Assembly (NCBI GenBank): GCA_949987565.1
Contig: OX465104.1
Location: 510,501-574,500, forward strand
Origin: Luidia sarsii
Taxonomy: Eukaryota > Echinodermata > Asteroidea > Paxillosida > Luidiidae
DNA: 64,000 nt
Direction: 5' to 3'
This document shows, in pieces, positions 21,993 through 33,018 of the stretch. The stretch's first letter is position 1, and every line of letters starts with the position of its first letter. A model generated the notes under the pieces. That model did not search any database, was not told the DNA's origin, and saw only the letters and a program-made list of their open reading frames with translations. The position numbers were made by a program, and so were the translations under genes.

Positions 21993-22048
21993 CGGTAAAC
22001 TGTATCCGAACGAAACCCTACAAGGGTTTCGTTCGGGTACAGTTTTAC
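21993..22048. repeat. Near-perfect palindrome, 20-bp arms
   Basis: CTGTATCCGAACGAAACCCT (22000-22019) and AGGGTTTCGTTCGGGTACAG (22023-22042) are inverse complements with one mismatch and a 3-nt loop. Weaker pairing extends outward (GTAAA / TTTTAC). Purpose unknown. Confidence 0.85.
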
Positions 22049-22059
22049 AAAAACGAAAA

Positions 22060-24080
22060 AAAAAACCTGTAAAAGAAAAGAACAACATCGACAGGCTTTG
22101 CTCAACCCCGTTTCAACTTTCACCTTCGAAAACCTTTTGGGACAGCCGTCAAGACGATCAAGTTTTCTTCGGGGCAGCGCAGGGACGCTAGTTATATCGA
22201 CTCACTCTTCCAACTTCTCAAACTGAGTCAAAGAGCCGTTGGATTATTTGCTAGGCTACTGATAATTTCCAATCCCTGATCAAATGTGTTCGACGTGCCG
22301 TGACACGGTAAAGCCGCGTCTCGTGACACGTAGGTGTATACAATCCCATTCCTTTCACAAAAACGACCCGACTATCACGAGATTCGGACGGAGGGGTTGC
22401 CCATACTCATTGTTCCAGGTTTCTTTTCACCGATACACAACAAATCGTTCACAAATCTCTCACGCCAACTGAATTCCCGGACTTGTTGACCCTCAAATCA
22501 GTTCCCTTTTTCTCACTGAAGCTAGTGAGGAGAGACCTTTCTTTTTCGCGGGATAAGCTGCCAAGGAATCCCAACCAAAACACCAACGACCTTGGGGCGT
22601 GCTGCTAGTGACGTCAGCGACATCCACTGGTTTTTTCCCCATTTTCCTCTCTCCCATGGTCCTTCTCCCCCTTCTTCCCCCTGGTAACATCGTCACAACT
22701 CCACAGAGAAGAAAGTTTGTGGGCACAAAGCTCCTGTTGCCGTGGTAGCTAGCGGTGCGTGGGTGTATACAAGTTGCGGTGCTTTTCTTCTCAGCTGGAA
22801 TCTGTTTTTCCATCTCGGTTTTCAAAAGAGAGGTATCAAGTATTGCACAATTATTTAAGCCCCAGGTCTTTTTTCTGTCAATTAGGCGATGTATTCAGGT
22901 ACTGCCTGTTACGGTACGTCGACGTCCAACCCTCCTTCAGTCCCCGGGAGTATGAAAATATACACAAATCCAAAGAATATAGATATACAATGCACATTGA
23001 AATGAATGCATACCAGAGTGAGCCCGTGTTTATTTTGTACGAAATCCACTGCTTTTGGTGGGAAACTTTGCGTTGTGTACGGTGTGTGTCAAATTATTGA
23101 GAGCTAGGCCTACTGTGTAGATATCTATGGTTGGGATGCCAAGAGCTATGCTATTGTAAATAAACAAATGTGTAATTCGGTTGGTTACGCAGTACGCAGG
23201 CGCAAGCCTCCTCAAGAAAGGTCACTATATTCGTAGATATGCCGCCCGTAAATTATTGGGGTTTTTTTTTCAAATGGCGCAGGGGTCGTGTGATTTCGAT
23301 TTGCTGAAACTCAAAGGGACACTAAACTTAACAAAATGTGCAAATGACGGTATTTCTCCGTCTTCAACATTTCCGTAACAGGTTCTTAAAAAAAAGGGAA
23401 TAGAACAGACGGGAAGTACTGAAAAGGGGCAGCAGGGAAAATAGAGGATTGTGACTAAACTTTTGAACTTGGTCTAACCACGTCCACACATGGCAATTGC
23501 GAAATCAACCTTCGGATGAGATTTTCACATGTTGCCTGAGGTAATGTGTACCGGCAGTCCTGCACGTGGGAATCACACTTCTCGAAAACACATCGTGGCT
23601 TACGTGCAGACCGAGCAGAATGTGGTTAGGAGTTCCCCTCAAGATTTGGGTGTTTTTTTTGTAGCTCCGTGTTCGTCACGTCGGGCGCCGCGGGCTGGGC
23701 TATGTTCCCGCACGTTTCAACAATAGAAACGGAACTGAAGAGTTAATAACTTTCCCAGACATCTCTTTGTTGTACCCTTCCATATTTCTTCGCCTCGGTG
23801 TTTAGCCACCATAACCCGACATCCCAGTGATCAAAACTTCAGACACAATGTAGGTTCGAACAACCTGTCATTGTTTGTCTACCTGCACATACTGTATATA
23901 GTGGTATATATTTGTTAATGTAAACAAAATAAAACTTTTAATGTCTGGCGCTTACGAATCGATCAGTAAAGTTGGTGGCAACCCCGGTGACTTTTACATA
24001 AATTTGTCAAAACACTAGTCTTTGAGTTCGAGACAAAGCTTGAATCTCATCTTCTTTCGATGGAAATTGAAAAATTGGAA
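22060..24080. other. Intergenic, no feature seen
   Basis: Mixed composition. No exon with convincing splice sites and frame, and no recognised repeat. Confidence 0.3.
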
Positions 24081-24088
24081 AAGAAAAC

Positions 24089-24155
24089 TTTGACTGGACC
24101 GGGACTTGAACCCGAGACCTCTGGATTAACGTACCAGTGCCCTTAGGTCGGGTGG
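24089..24155 (-). mobile_element. tRNA-derived SINE-1 head, minus strand
   Basis: The minus strand reads GGGCACTGGTACGTTAATCC, AGAGGTCTCGGGTTCAAGTC, CCGGTCCAGTCAAAG, with an intact B box. Only the 3' part of the tRNA-like head is present. Confidence 0.75.
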
Positions 24156-24282
24156 CATTCTCTAACAATGTAAACTAGCAGCGAATTCAGATTTCGACAG
24201 TGAAAATGTTACTCTTTAAACCACGGACGAGTTCCACATTTCCATGCCCCCACATATGTACTATAGTAGATAATATAACATG

Positions 24283-24480
24283 GTGTTTTGCGTCGAGCAG
24301 ACGTCTGCACTAGAAAGCGGGAGTCGCAGGTTCGAATCCCACCCGAGTTGCCTCAAATGGTTTCAATGTTTTCATCAGGCATCGGGCAAAGCACTGAGCG
24401 CTCGATGTTTATCACATCGGGCAGGGCGAACCCTGATTGAACGCAATTGTACAGTTTTCCTTATTCTTCTCTGAGCCTGT
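24283..24480 (+). mobile_element. tRNA-derived SINE-2 copy
   Basis: The truncated tRNA-like head 'CTGCACTAGAAAGCGGGAG' with B box 'GCAGGTTCGAATCCCACC' is followed by the SINE-2 body 'CATCGGGCAAAGCACTGAGC' and 'GGGCAGGGCGAACCCTGATT'. The other copies are at 11190 and 37010 (minus). Confidence 0.7.
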
Positions 24481-24914
24481 TGCATGCGCAGAAAGCAAAT
24501 ATCGTAGCTGGACCTCAAGGTCCTTTAATAGCAGCAGAGGGACCGCAGTATAATCATTGTGAACCCATGACTCATAGTACGTGCCATGTGGGATCTGAAT
24601 GCGATGTGTCGCAACCGGTAGTGTGTACCCCATCGGTAAACATCATTGCACGTGGATTAGAAATACAGTTTTCCCACGTGTGCTGGTACGTTGTTTTCAT
24701 GACGACATCACCATCCCCGCCACATGGTTGAAGCATTGTTGATTCAACATATTGCTGAACATTGCCCTTACGCCAAACAAACCTGTTTTAAAGTGTATAT
24801 CAAAACCAAGTGTGTTGAGACAGCCGTGTCAGCCTAACTGACACATTACAATTTATGGATGACACTTCAAGACTTACAGATTTGGAAGAGTGCGTAATAT
24901 TTCGAAGCGACATC

Positions 24915-25149
24915 TAGGCCCTTTTCCAAAACCTCGGTTCCGGCTTCGTCTCTTATCCAAAAGCTGAATTGACAGGTTGGAGATCTTTGTTGAATTTGAA
25001 ACTTTGGATTCTTATTCTAAACGCAGTATAACATCAAAAACGAAGCCAAAGGCCTCCCATTTTCATGCCTTTTACTTAGAAATGGATGAAAGAAATGGAG
25101 ACAAAGCCGGAGCCTGAGCCTATAAGCCGGGTTTTAGAAAAGGGCCCTA
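24915..25149. mobile_element. MITE-like element with terminal inverted repeats
   Basis: The left end TAGGCCCTTTTCCAAAACC is mirrored by the right end GGTTTTAGAAAAGGGCCCTA. The subterminal GGCTTCGTCTC pairs with GAGACAAAGCC. About 235 bp, non-coding. A TA at both ends suggests a TA target site, not proven. Confidence 0.65.
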
Positions 25150-25404
25150 GTACGGTACCGGTATACCCCATCAGATACATGAGCCAAATTGTCCTGTGGA
25201 AGTCTGTGCACTTTTCCGAAGCGGTTCGTCGTTTATTGCTATCAATATTATCAATAAGTAATTGACTACAGTGCATGTTGGAACGGCTGCTGCTCTCTCT
25301 GGTTGTTCGTCTGATCAATCAATTTGATACCAGGGCTCACCACGAGGAGGTCCACAACTGGAGCCCCATTAGACTACAGTAATAGGCCTATGCACAAATT
25401 TGTT

Positions 25405-25537
25405 GCAAACTGTTTACTGACTAAAATAACCCAAAAGCGAATATCACAAATAAGAAGGGCCCGATGTTTCGATCGCAGCAGGACCTTTGAGAAAAGTCCT
25501 GCTAGGATCGAAACGCCAGGCCCTCCTATTTGTTTGC
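25405..25537. mobile_element. Repeat family B, fold-back copy
   Basis: GCAAACTGTTTACTGACTAA, CCCGATGTTTCGATCG, GCAGGACCTTTGAGAAAAGT, CCTGCTAGGATCGAAACGCC. Both cores are present back to back, with a shortened centre. Confidence 0.8.
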
Positions 25538-25559
25538 TATCCATGCGTTTAGCATACAA

Positions 25560-26150
25560 AACCAAGACCTGAAACCTGGATTGCATTTTGTTTACCAATA
25601 CTGCTCTGAGCCCAGTTGGCGCTGAAGCGCAGCGTGGGAGCTCCCAGATCGAATTGGCAGCTTGCCAAGCTTGTTATAAACTCGCCGGGGCTCTAGCCAA
25701 TTATGTAAGAGCATGGAGCTCTTGTAAGAGGCTGTTACCGGTACGTCCCCCGCCTTTTTTTCCGGCTAAAAAGTCCGCTGGCAGCGGCACGTGGTTTGCC
25801 AGCTGCACGTGTTCGCGGGTAGGACGCCATGGATGTCTTGGGGTGGTGGCGCTGCGGGTTGTCCCACCGTGCGCTCTTATGATCCAGTAGGTTGTTTACA
25901 AAATAGAAAGGAAACAGGATTGCTGATGTCCGTTCCATCCCCCACCCCCCACCCCCCAAAAAAACCCAACCAATTAATGAAAAAGATTACCATACAGTTC
26001 CATGCACTGGGCATTTAACCAATGAAGGAACCGCAACTGAGAGTTTACCCTGTAAAGACACTGCGAAAAAATGTGTTGGGCAGAATCTTATGTTGACCTC
26101 TGATTATATCTGGTTTTATCCGAAATGTGTATCGACTATCGAGTTCGTGA
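25560..26150. other. Intergenic, no feature seen
   Basis: GC-richer stretch with no supported exon or repeat. Confidence 0.3.
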
Positions 26151-26157
26151 TTCAGAA

Positions 26158-26293
26158 CTCGATCCTAGCAGGACCTTTCTCAAAGGCAAAGGCACTTTGC
26201 CTTTGAGAAAGGTCCTGCTAGGATCGAAACGTCAGGCCCTCTAGCTTTGGATTGCAGGTCATTTTAGTCAGTGAGCAGTTTGCAACAGTTTGT
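26158..26293. mobile_element. Repeat family B, fold-back copy
   Basis: CTCGATCCTAGCAGGACCTT, TCTCAAAGGCAAAGGCACTT, TGCCTTTGAGAAAGGTCCTG, CTAGGATCGAAACGTCAGGC, then ATTTTAGTCAGTGAGCAGTT. The centre is a clean palindrome with a short loop; the left outer arm is truncated. Confidence 0.85.
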
Positions 26294-26299
26294 ATAGCT

Positions 26300-27090
26300 C
26301 CATAATTTATGGTATTACCACCGTGTAGCCATTACACGCCATGAGTGGAAGCTCATCTTACGGGAAAGAGCGAAAAAAAGGTGCGCGCGGTATCCCTGCA
26401 GAACCCTTGCAATCAACAATGGAATGAAGTTGAACACAGCCTTGGTACACAGTCACTTGAGAAACAGATTCCCTATATATCCGACCATTCACTCGCTATA
26501 CAAAGGCTCACGGCAGGCTATCACCTCAGAAGTACTCATTAGGCGGAACGTATTGTAAGATTTTGTTTAGATTTGTGGAAAGAGTGTCATTACTGGTGAT
26601 TTAGTTGGCCAACATAAAGCCTGAGACTTATTTTTGGAATCTGAATTGTCCATTCATCGTTTTTCTCTTCACGGTGAATCATAGTTGCGCTGTAAGACCT
26701 TGTATCCTGTAACAACAAAGAAGCAACCCCGGACGTCAGTGGGGGAGGACTCAATTACGCCTTACCATGCACCATGCACCGTTTTATTATTTGCATTCGC
26801 TCCTACGGTTACGTAACTATTCAACGTTTTTCATCGGGCTACGAGATTATCTTCAATACGAATTTCATCCACATATGTTATTGCCGATCCCTTTTAACGA
26901 CCAAAACATCCGCTTCAGATTTTGTGTTATCTATGTAACCACGTGGAATTTCGTCATGCCGTTTCTATGCATGGAGGAGCTGTGTTTTGGTCCCGCGCCG
27001 TGAGAATCGGGGTCAGCTGCTGGGCCGTGTGAAAGAGCTCCAGCAACTGTAAACACGGTCCCTGGGGGTGAAGTGGCCAGGGTAGTAGCG
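26300..27090. other. Intergenic, no feature seen
   Basis: Nothing recognised on either strand. Confidence 0.3.
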
Positions 27091-27095
27091 TGCAG

Positions 27096-27135
27096 AGGCC
27101 GGCCGGCCCGGCGCGAAAAAAGCCGGCCGGCCGGC
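27096..27135. repeat. GC-only palindrome with A6 loop
   Basis: AGGCCGGCCGGCCCGGCGCG, a run of six A, then GCCGGCCGGCCGGC. The two GC blocks are self- and mutually complementary, giving a very stable hairpin. Confidence 0.85.
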
Positions 27136-27544
27136 ATTTCAAACATCGTGGCACCAAGGTCATTCCTACATTGGTGGTGTTGTGTATATATCTGTGTACG
27201 TTCTTCAGTACCGCTCTTCTTCAGATGCACAAATGGTCTTAAAGTTTGCCGTATACTGTTTGTCAGAGAGCTGTTGCCTTCGTTCTGATAATCGTAATCC
27301 GTACCGACATGATCAACCACTAAAGATGCATACTCGAATCGTGGGGGCTCCTTGCTTTGTGATTGAATGTCATGTCTGCAATGCCCTTCTTTTGCATTAC
27401 CTTTGGCTTTGACGAGTTGTCACTGGTTGCGTTTTGGAGGTTACAACCAAGGATTGGATCGTTGGTTACTTGTTGATTAGCTCTGTGATTATTGTGCACT
27501 TCATTACCTCGTGTTACCTGCTCTAACCATATTAATTTTTTAAA

Positions 27545-27712
27545 GTGATATACAAAAATGTTGCAAACTGCTTATGACTAAAATTACCAAAATGCAAATC
27601 TCAAAATTTGGTGGGCCTGACGTTTCGATCCTAGCAGGACCTCACTCTGCCTTTGAGAAAGGTCCCGCTAGGATCGAAACGTCAGGCCCACTAAATTTTG
27701 AGATATTCGTTT
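27545..27712. mobile_element. Repeat family B, fullest left arm
   Basis: Order: GTGATATACAAAAATGTTGC, AAACTGCTTATGACTAAAAT, TACCAAAATGCAAATCTC, AAAATTTGGTGGGCCTGACG, TTTCGATCCTAGCAGGACCT, then the inverted core GCCTTTGAGAAAGGTCCCGC, TAGGATCGAAACGTCAGGCC, CACTAAATTTTGAGAT. A non-coding fold-back element of about 170 bp. Confidence 0.9.
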
Positions 27713-27714
27713 TT

Positions 27715-28445
27715 GGTTAGACATTCTCAGTGAAATAATATTAAGCTATAATTCTTGGACATGACTGCCAGAATGCACCCCGACTTGCATAAATGTCAAG
27801 GCTAGCTAACACTGGACTAAACTCGAATTTACGATTGGAACCAATCCTAAATATTGTGCACAGCACCAGTGCTCAAAAGCGGTGAAAAGGGGTGCGAAAT
27901 GCTTTACAATTTAAACCCTGCATTATGCATGTTGTACTCCCTCAAAATATGACCCGCGTGACAAGGTCATCCAGGCACCGGTACCCTTGATTTGTGAGCT
28001 TGAAAGACGGATAGCCAAAAGGCTTCGTAATTGTATAGATTCGCACGAGTGAAAATTGTTCGTGTAACACCTCGCGTTGTTTTGTTTCCATACCAGAGGA
28101 CCACACGTCGAACGCGTGGTCCTCTGGGCGTCCAAGCCTGGAAAATTTTTGGGTTTTTCTTTTTTTTACTGGTTCCAAAAAAAATTGGCTGAGACGGCTG
28201 GCAACTGCATGTCCATCTGTTTTTCGGCTTCAGATTTCTGGCTTTTCTGGACCGAAAAGTCCCCTTTATAATTGAAAACACACCAGTCCTCGTTTTGGTT
28301 TGAAAGGCCAAAGTATACCGCCTCAGCTTCTGCTTTCATCCAAGAGTCAGGTGACTTCATTTTACCTTTTACTTCAAAGAACAATTGAGCCGCCTAAGAA
28401 AACCCCCGTTTTTACAGTGAATCGTAGATAAGACTTGCATGGTGG
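27715..28445. other. Intergenic, no feature seen
   Basis: No gene supported. An inverted pair 'AGAGGACCACACGTCG' / 'CGCGTGGTCCTCT' near 28095-28128 forms a short hairpin. Confidence 0.35.
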
Positions 28446-28451
28446 GTGAAA

Positions 28452-28790
28452 CAATATAGGTTTGCGGTGACACCATGTATAAGGTCTCTTAAAGAAGAGG
28501 TGTGGTTCTGAAAAGAACCTGAGTGATAACTCTATAGGAGGGTTTGCGGTGACACCATGTATAAGGTCTCTTAAAGAAGAGGTGTGGTTCTGAAAAGAAC
28601 CTGAGTGATAACTCTATAGGAGGGTTTGCGGTGACACCATGTATAAGATCTCTTAAAGGAAGAGGTGTGGTTCTGAAAAGAACCTGAGCGATAATTCGAC
28701 ATTCCGGCCAGTATGCTCTGGCTGTCATCAGGAGAATGTCGAGTTATCACTCAGGTTACATGGTGTCACCGCAAACCCTCCTATACTGAA
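28452..28790 (-). repeat. Repeat family A: three tandem units plus fold-back end
   Basis: Three 82-83 bp units in minus orientation, with intact hairpins (GGTTCTGAAAAGAACC) at 28504, 28586 and 28669. After the third unit comes the central segment (CGGCCAGTATGCTCTGGC, TGTCATCAGGAGAATG), then an inverted unit end (GAGTTATCACTCAGG and TACATGGTGTCACCGCAAAC). The centre is bracketed by CGACATTC / GAATGTCG. Confidence 0.92.
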
Positions 28791-28799
28791 CCGTAGATG

Positions 28800-29595
28800 T
28801 TGAAGTTCATGGTTTCCGTTTTGTTGGGTCCCTGATCTCGACACGCTCCTTTCACTTGCTCATTATTCTATAGCTTCCAAACATTCTCACCTGCTTCAGT
28901 TAGGCTATGATTACAACATGGGTGAAATGAGCGAAATTGTTTACCCTCAGTCGATCTCGGCTCCGCCTTGAACTTCACATACCAATTACATGACCCCCCC
29001 CCATTTTAAATTGGATTCCAATCTCAATAGCCAAGTGCAGTACACCTTTTCATGAACAAGCGGAACCTTTTGGGGGCACAAGAAAGGCGATCGAATCATA
29101 AAAAGGGTAGCGTGTACACGAACGCAGGCACCTCTTATCCGCAGGCGTATGACGTTTTCGATTACAAACTTTTAAAATGTGTTTTTGTAAACAGCCGCTC
29201 CAAAGGGGTAAAGCGAAAATAACAACGAGTTATTGGCACGGGTAGACTTGGATTTCTTTTCTTTCGGAGAAAGGTAAAGACCACACGTGCATTCCTGCCC
29301 CTTGCTCTTTAATTCTCAGAAATTATCATGGCCATGTCAATAAACAAATCTTACGTGAATGGACTCTATTGGCTTGGGCTTTTTATTCAAGCGATGCGTT
29401 GTTGAACAAGACGTTCCCAGAACCGGAAAGAGTGACGACTAATTTCTGTAAGACCAAAGAGCAAGGAAGACATGCGGGGCCGGAGGCTTAGGCATATCCA
29501 GCGATCGAAATTGGACAATGGAAGTATACGTGGAAGGAAGTGTCCAGAAAATCGTAGTAATCTCTCTTCCGTTTCATAGTAAAATGTTGAAGAGT
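28800..29595. other. Intergenic, no feature seen
   Basis: No exon or recognised repeat, apart from a family B scrap at 29600-29637 (CCTGAAGTTTCGGTCCTAGC) just beyond. Confidence 0.3.
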
Positions 29596-29655
29596 TACAG
29601 CACCTGAAGTTTCGGTCCTAGCAGGGTTTTCAAAAAGGGGTTTGAGAATACAATA

Positions 29656-29985
29656 TTAAAGCCCCTACACAACATTGCTCAAGGTCAAAGAATAGCATCC
29701 GTACGTTGTCTGATCCAACATATGCATGAAAAAGCACACCTGTGAAAATGTCTTCATTTGTTTCGCGAAAATGCAGCATTCAACGCCGTACTGTTCCGAA
29801 AAAGTTTAGATCTCGGTGAGACGTAAACTATTTCTTTTACTCATTTCTCCCAAAACACAACATTTTAGGCAGAAATATTTCAGTGAGAGGTTTCTACTAT
29901 AACCATCTTCAAACTGTATAAGTTCCATGTAAATCTGTGAACATTTCTGTTTTTCGATTTTACCAATGTTGTGTAGGGGCTTTAA
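29656..29985. mobile_element. TTAA-bounded MITE, copy 1 (internally deleted)
   Basis: Begins TTAAAGCCCCTACACAACAT and ends ATGTTGTGTAGGGGCTTTAA, a 20-bp terminal inverted repeat bounded by TTAA. The interior matches the copy at 42661-43036 but lacks about 46 bp (the 'CAGCTCAATCCGCC...' segment). Non-coding. TTAA target sites are typical of the piggyBac superfamily, but the TIR start (AGCCCC) is not the usual CCY, so the class is uncertain. Confidence 0.85.
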
Positions 29986-30396
29986 AGGACCATGGTATAT
30001 TTCTACCTACATCCACGCCACTCGCATCAGTTCCTCTTACTTTTTTTCTTTCAAATCCAATTCGTTCTAATCTGCATGCAGCAGTTTGCACCATTTTGAT
30101 TACTTGGTTTATTGGTACATGAAGGATTGTGTTGATGTGCGTTCAGGAGTTCGGCGTTGAGCGGATCATTCCCGGGGGCTTGCTGTCTTAGCATTGGATT
30201 TCGTTTCCACGGCTTTCTGGTGACATGGCTGGCGGATTGAGCCGAAACCTTATACATGTAGTTAGGTGTTATTGTGTGCATAATTATGTTGAGTTTAAGT
30301 ATGGGAGCGATTGTGTTACCTTTGGTCTAGTATACGTGTTTTATGTGAGAATGTTTTAGTCATGCTGTAGTATACAGCAGGGTACAGAGTGGAGTA

Positions 30397-30486
30397 AGCC
30401 AGCACATCAACACAATGTGCATCACTGAGTACCGGTATAATACTACTGTAGTAGTGATGCACGTTACATTGTATCGATGTGCTGGT
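30397..30486. repeat. Inverted repeat, ~30-bp arms
   Basis: GCCAGCACATCAACACAATG, TGCATCACT on the left and AGTGATGCACGTTACATTG, TATCGATGTGCTGG on the right, separated by about 28 bp. Fold-back element of unknown family. Confidence 0.75.
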
Positions 30487-30540
30487 GTAATTCCCGTATC
30501 CGTCTCCTTACTTCCATAACTACTACACTACATATAGTAC

Positions 30541-31172
30541 AAGTCGAGACCATAGACAGTTAGCTGACGCCTAATCGGGCATCATGAACGAATCCCCTCC
30601 ACACTAATCTGTCCAGCATGACAGTCCTCAGCTATTCCACTCTGTCAAGTCCTGTGTCTCTCTTCAGCACACCAATGTAATGTGTCTGCTTCCTACCCCT
30701 TTTTCTCACTACTACTAAGTCAAGAACATAGACAGCTAGCCAATGCCTACTCGGGCATCATGAACAAATCCCCTCCACATTTATTTGTACAGCATAGCAG
30801 TCCTCAGCTCTTCAACTCTGTCAAGTCCTGTGTCTCTTTTTAGCATACAAATGTAATTTGTCTGTTTCCTACACCTTTTCTCCCATTGCCAATTGATGGT
30901 TCCCACGATACAAGAGGACTAACAAGTCGAGAGCATATGGAGTTAGTTGATGCCTACTCAGACATCATGAACGAATCCCCTCCACACTAATCTGTCCAGC
31001 ATGGCAGTCCTCAGCTCTTCAACTCTGTCAAGTCCTGTGTCTCTCTTCAAACATAGAGCAAGGAAAAGAGACTCCTTTCCTTGCTCTATAGCTTCAATAT
31101 ACCAATGTAATGTGTCTGTTTCCTACACCTTTTCTCCCATTGCCATGTAATGGTTCCCAAAACTACAAGAGG
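30541..31172 (-). pseudogene. Non-LTR retrotransposon C-terminal tail, three tandem decayed copies
   Basis: Read on the minus strand, each ~200-bp copy encodes the end of a LINE polyprotein: an 'R..KQTHYIGILK' like segment, then DTGLDRVEELRTAMLDR, VWRGFVHD and a stop or degraded residues. This resembles the extreme C-terminus common in LINE reverse transcriptases (basic 'RPxKTYVxxLxxDTGL' then 'MLDRxxWR'). Copies lie at about 30541-30710, 30720-30900 and 30930-31172. Stops and frameshifts show all are dead. The third copy carries a ~40-bp palindromic insertion at 31050-31092. Confidence 0.65.
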
Positions 31173-31174
31173 AC

Positions 31175-32150
31175 AAGGTAAGAGCTCTGAATAACGTACA
31201 CAATAAAGACAAGTCTGTAATCCCGTGTTCTTGGTTTTGTAATATAACCACATTATGACTCGTGCTCTGCGACACATTGCCGGCTTGGCGAACGTGAGCG
31301 CCTCATTCCGCCCCATATTTGACCCTCAAAGTAATGAGATCTACATTGTACATACTACATACCGGTCGCACACCGGGCCTTCACAAAATGTTTTGTCATC
31401 TGAATTCTTTGCTTAGTTTTTGTCCCACCCACAACCTTGCTATCTCGTCATTCAGAGCGTGGGCTGTGTGTCAACACAGCGCCTTCCCTATACCCCGAAC
31501 CTTCTCGAGAGTCGGAAAAGTTCCTGGGCCGTGCTAGAGGTTCTTACCCGGGCCTTGGGGTAGATGTGTTTATCAATAAGAGATTTTAGGTTGTTTTTAT
31601 TGACGGCTGTTACGTGTTTCAATCAGCTCGGCGTGGTATTGTTAAAATGACAGTTGGATGCTATGCCAAAATGTGAGTAGAGAAAAGAGTGAATTTTTGA
31701 CAGAGAAACGTTTGAATGTGAGCCATCACGACCTTAATTTGGGCATGACTACCACCTCATATTTTCGGTCGTTGGGTATAGTCCTATACGTATTGTGAAT
31801 ACAGTATAATCATTCCTTGCTCTATGATGATACACTGATCAATGATCTCTGGAGGTAGAAACAGACCGGCCGTGAGTAGACTGACCCATTTACCTTAGTC
31901 TTAGATGGGGAACCGTGCTGAGGCTCGTAACTGACACGACTGTTTTGACGTAGAGCAGGTAAACCTTGCTCAATGGTTGTACTAATCTATTCGCGATGGT
32001 CGTAAGTAACTCTCCTCTTCAGTGAGTAGGGGTCTTCTATACTAGACCGTAGGCCAGGTTTCAATCACAATTGCATGTGCGTTGTACATGTAGATACGTT
32101 GACCAAGGGGGCGAAGGGTTGGAACTGGAAGTAAGTCACTTTTCCTCAAA
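31175..32150. other. Intergenic, no feature seen
   Basis: No gene supported. The word CCTTGCTCTA recurs at 31084, 31815 and 40067, a possible short repeat. Confidence 0.3.
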
Positions 32151-32154
32151 TTTT

Positions 32155-32205
32155 AGAGGGCCTGACGTTTCAATCCCAGCAAAACCTTCTTCAAAGACAG
32201 CAATC
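32155..32205 (+). repeat. Repeat family B half copy
   Basis: AGAGGGCCTGACGTTTCAAT, CCCAGCAAAACCTTCTTCAA: left-arm core with substitutions, about 650 bp upstream of the TATA box of the secreted-protein gene. Confidence 0.75.
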
Positions 32206-32856
32206 AGTTTGCCCCTTTTTGTTTATGCATGAAATAACTTCCATTAGGCCCTAACTTTGTATACATGTAGATGTACATGTATATAGATCGTGGTTTTGCC
32301 AACAAAGTTGCACGTGTTTTCCATGTGACAACCTACTTTCGCTGTCTCTCTCCGCGCATGCGTGCTTCTGATTTGTGAGTATCGCCACTGTTGCAGAGGG
32401 AGGCGTGCAACAATATTGTCGCCAATATCCAGGATCACAGAGATCGGCGCTTTCTGTCTTCTCCAAAGTGACCTCTGAAGTTCTGGATCACTTTGAGCGT
32501 ACAAAGCAGCGCAGGAAATAGCCGTGTAGATTTGTTGAGCTTGTTATTGCACGTGATTCTGAGTGACACCTGGGTGACGTATTCCCAAGGCCGCCTCCGC
32601 CCCCTCCCCTCCCCCCTCAACCAACCGAGCTCTCTGATTGGCCCAGCGTGGATTAACCAGCCGCAGCTCTGAGCCTTCCAATGAAAGAATCTTTGCGGTT
32701 TTGTCGTGTGGCGTGGTGGGGTTTGTCCCGTGTTGTGTGCTCACACCCCCTCCCTTGTAAATACTTGAGGGGGGGGGGGTTTCGATAAGAATGGGTATTA
32801 TAACCGCACGTCGTAAACAAGTTGGGACCTGGGAGGATTGGGAAGGACAAACTGGG

Positions 32857-32893
32857 TATATAACCGCGCCGATTCGTCCAGTGAGATCATACT
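32857..32893 (+). promoter_or_regulatory. TATA box and initiator of the anaphylatoxin-like gene
   Basis: TATATAA at 32857-32863 and a perfect initiator match, TCATACT (YYANWYY), at 32887-32893. With +1 at A32889, the TATA starts at -32, the canonical spacing. This gives a 130-nt 5' UTR before the ATG at 33019. The TATA+Inr pairing suggests a regulated rather than housekeeping promoter (inference). Confidence 0.75.
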
Positions 32894-33018
32894 TGCTTCC
32901 AGCCCAGACCGACAGTAGGAAAACTCGTGGCAGAAACCGATAGAGTCGCACAGAGCTGCTTGAAGTCTCACCTACTTTTGTTTTTGATAAGTTACCAAGA
33001 ACCTTTTGAGAAGCGAAG

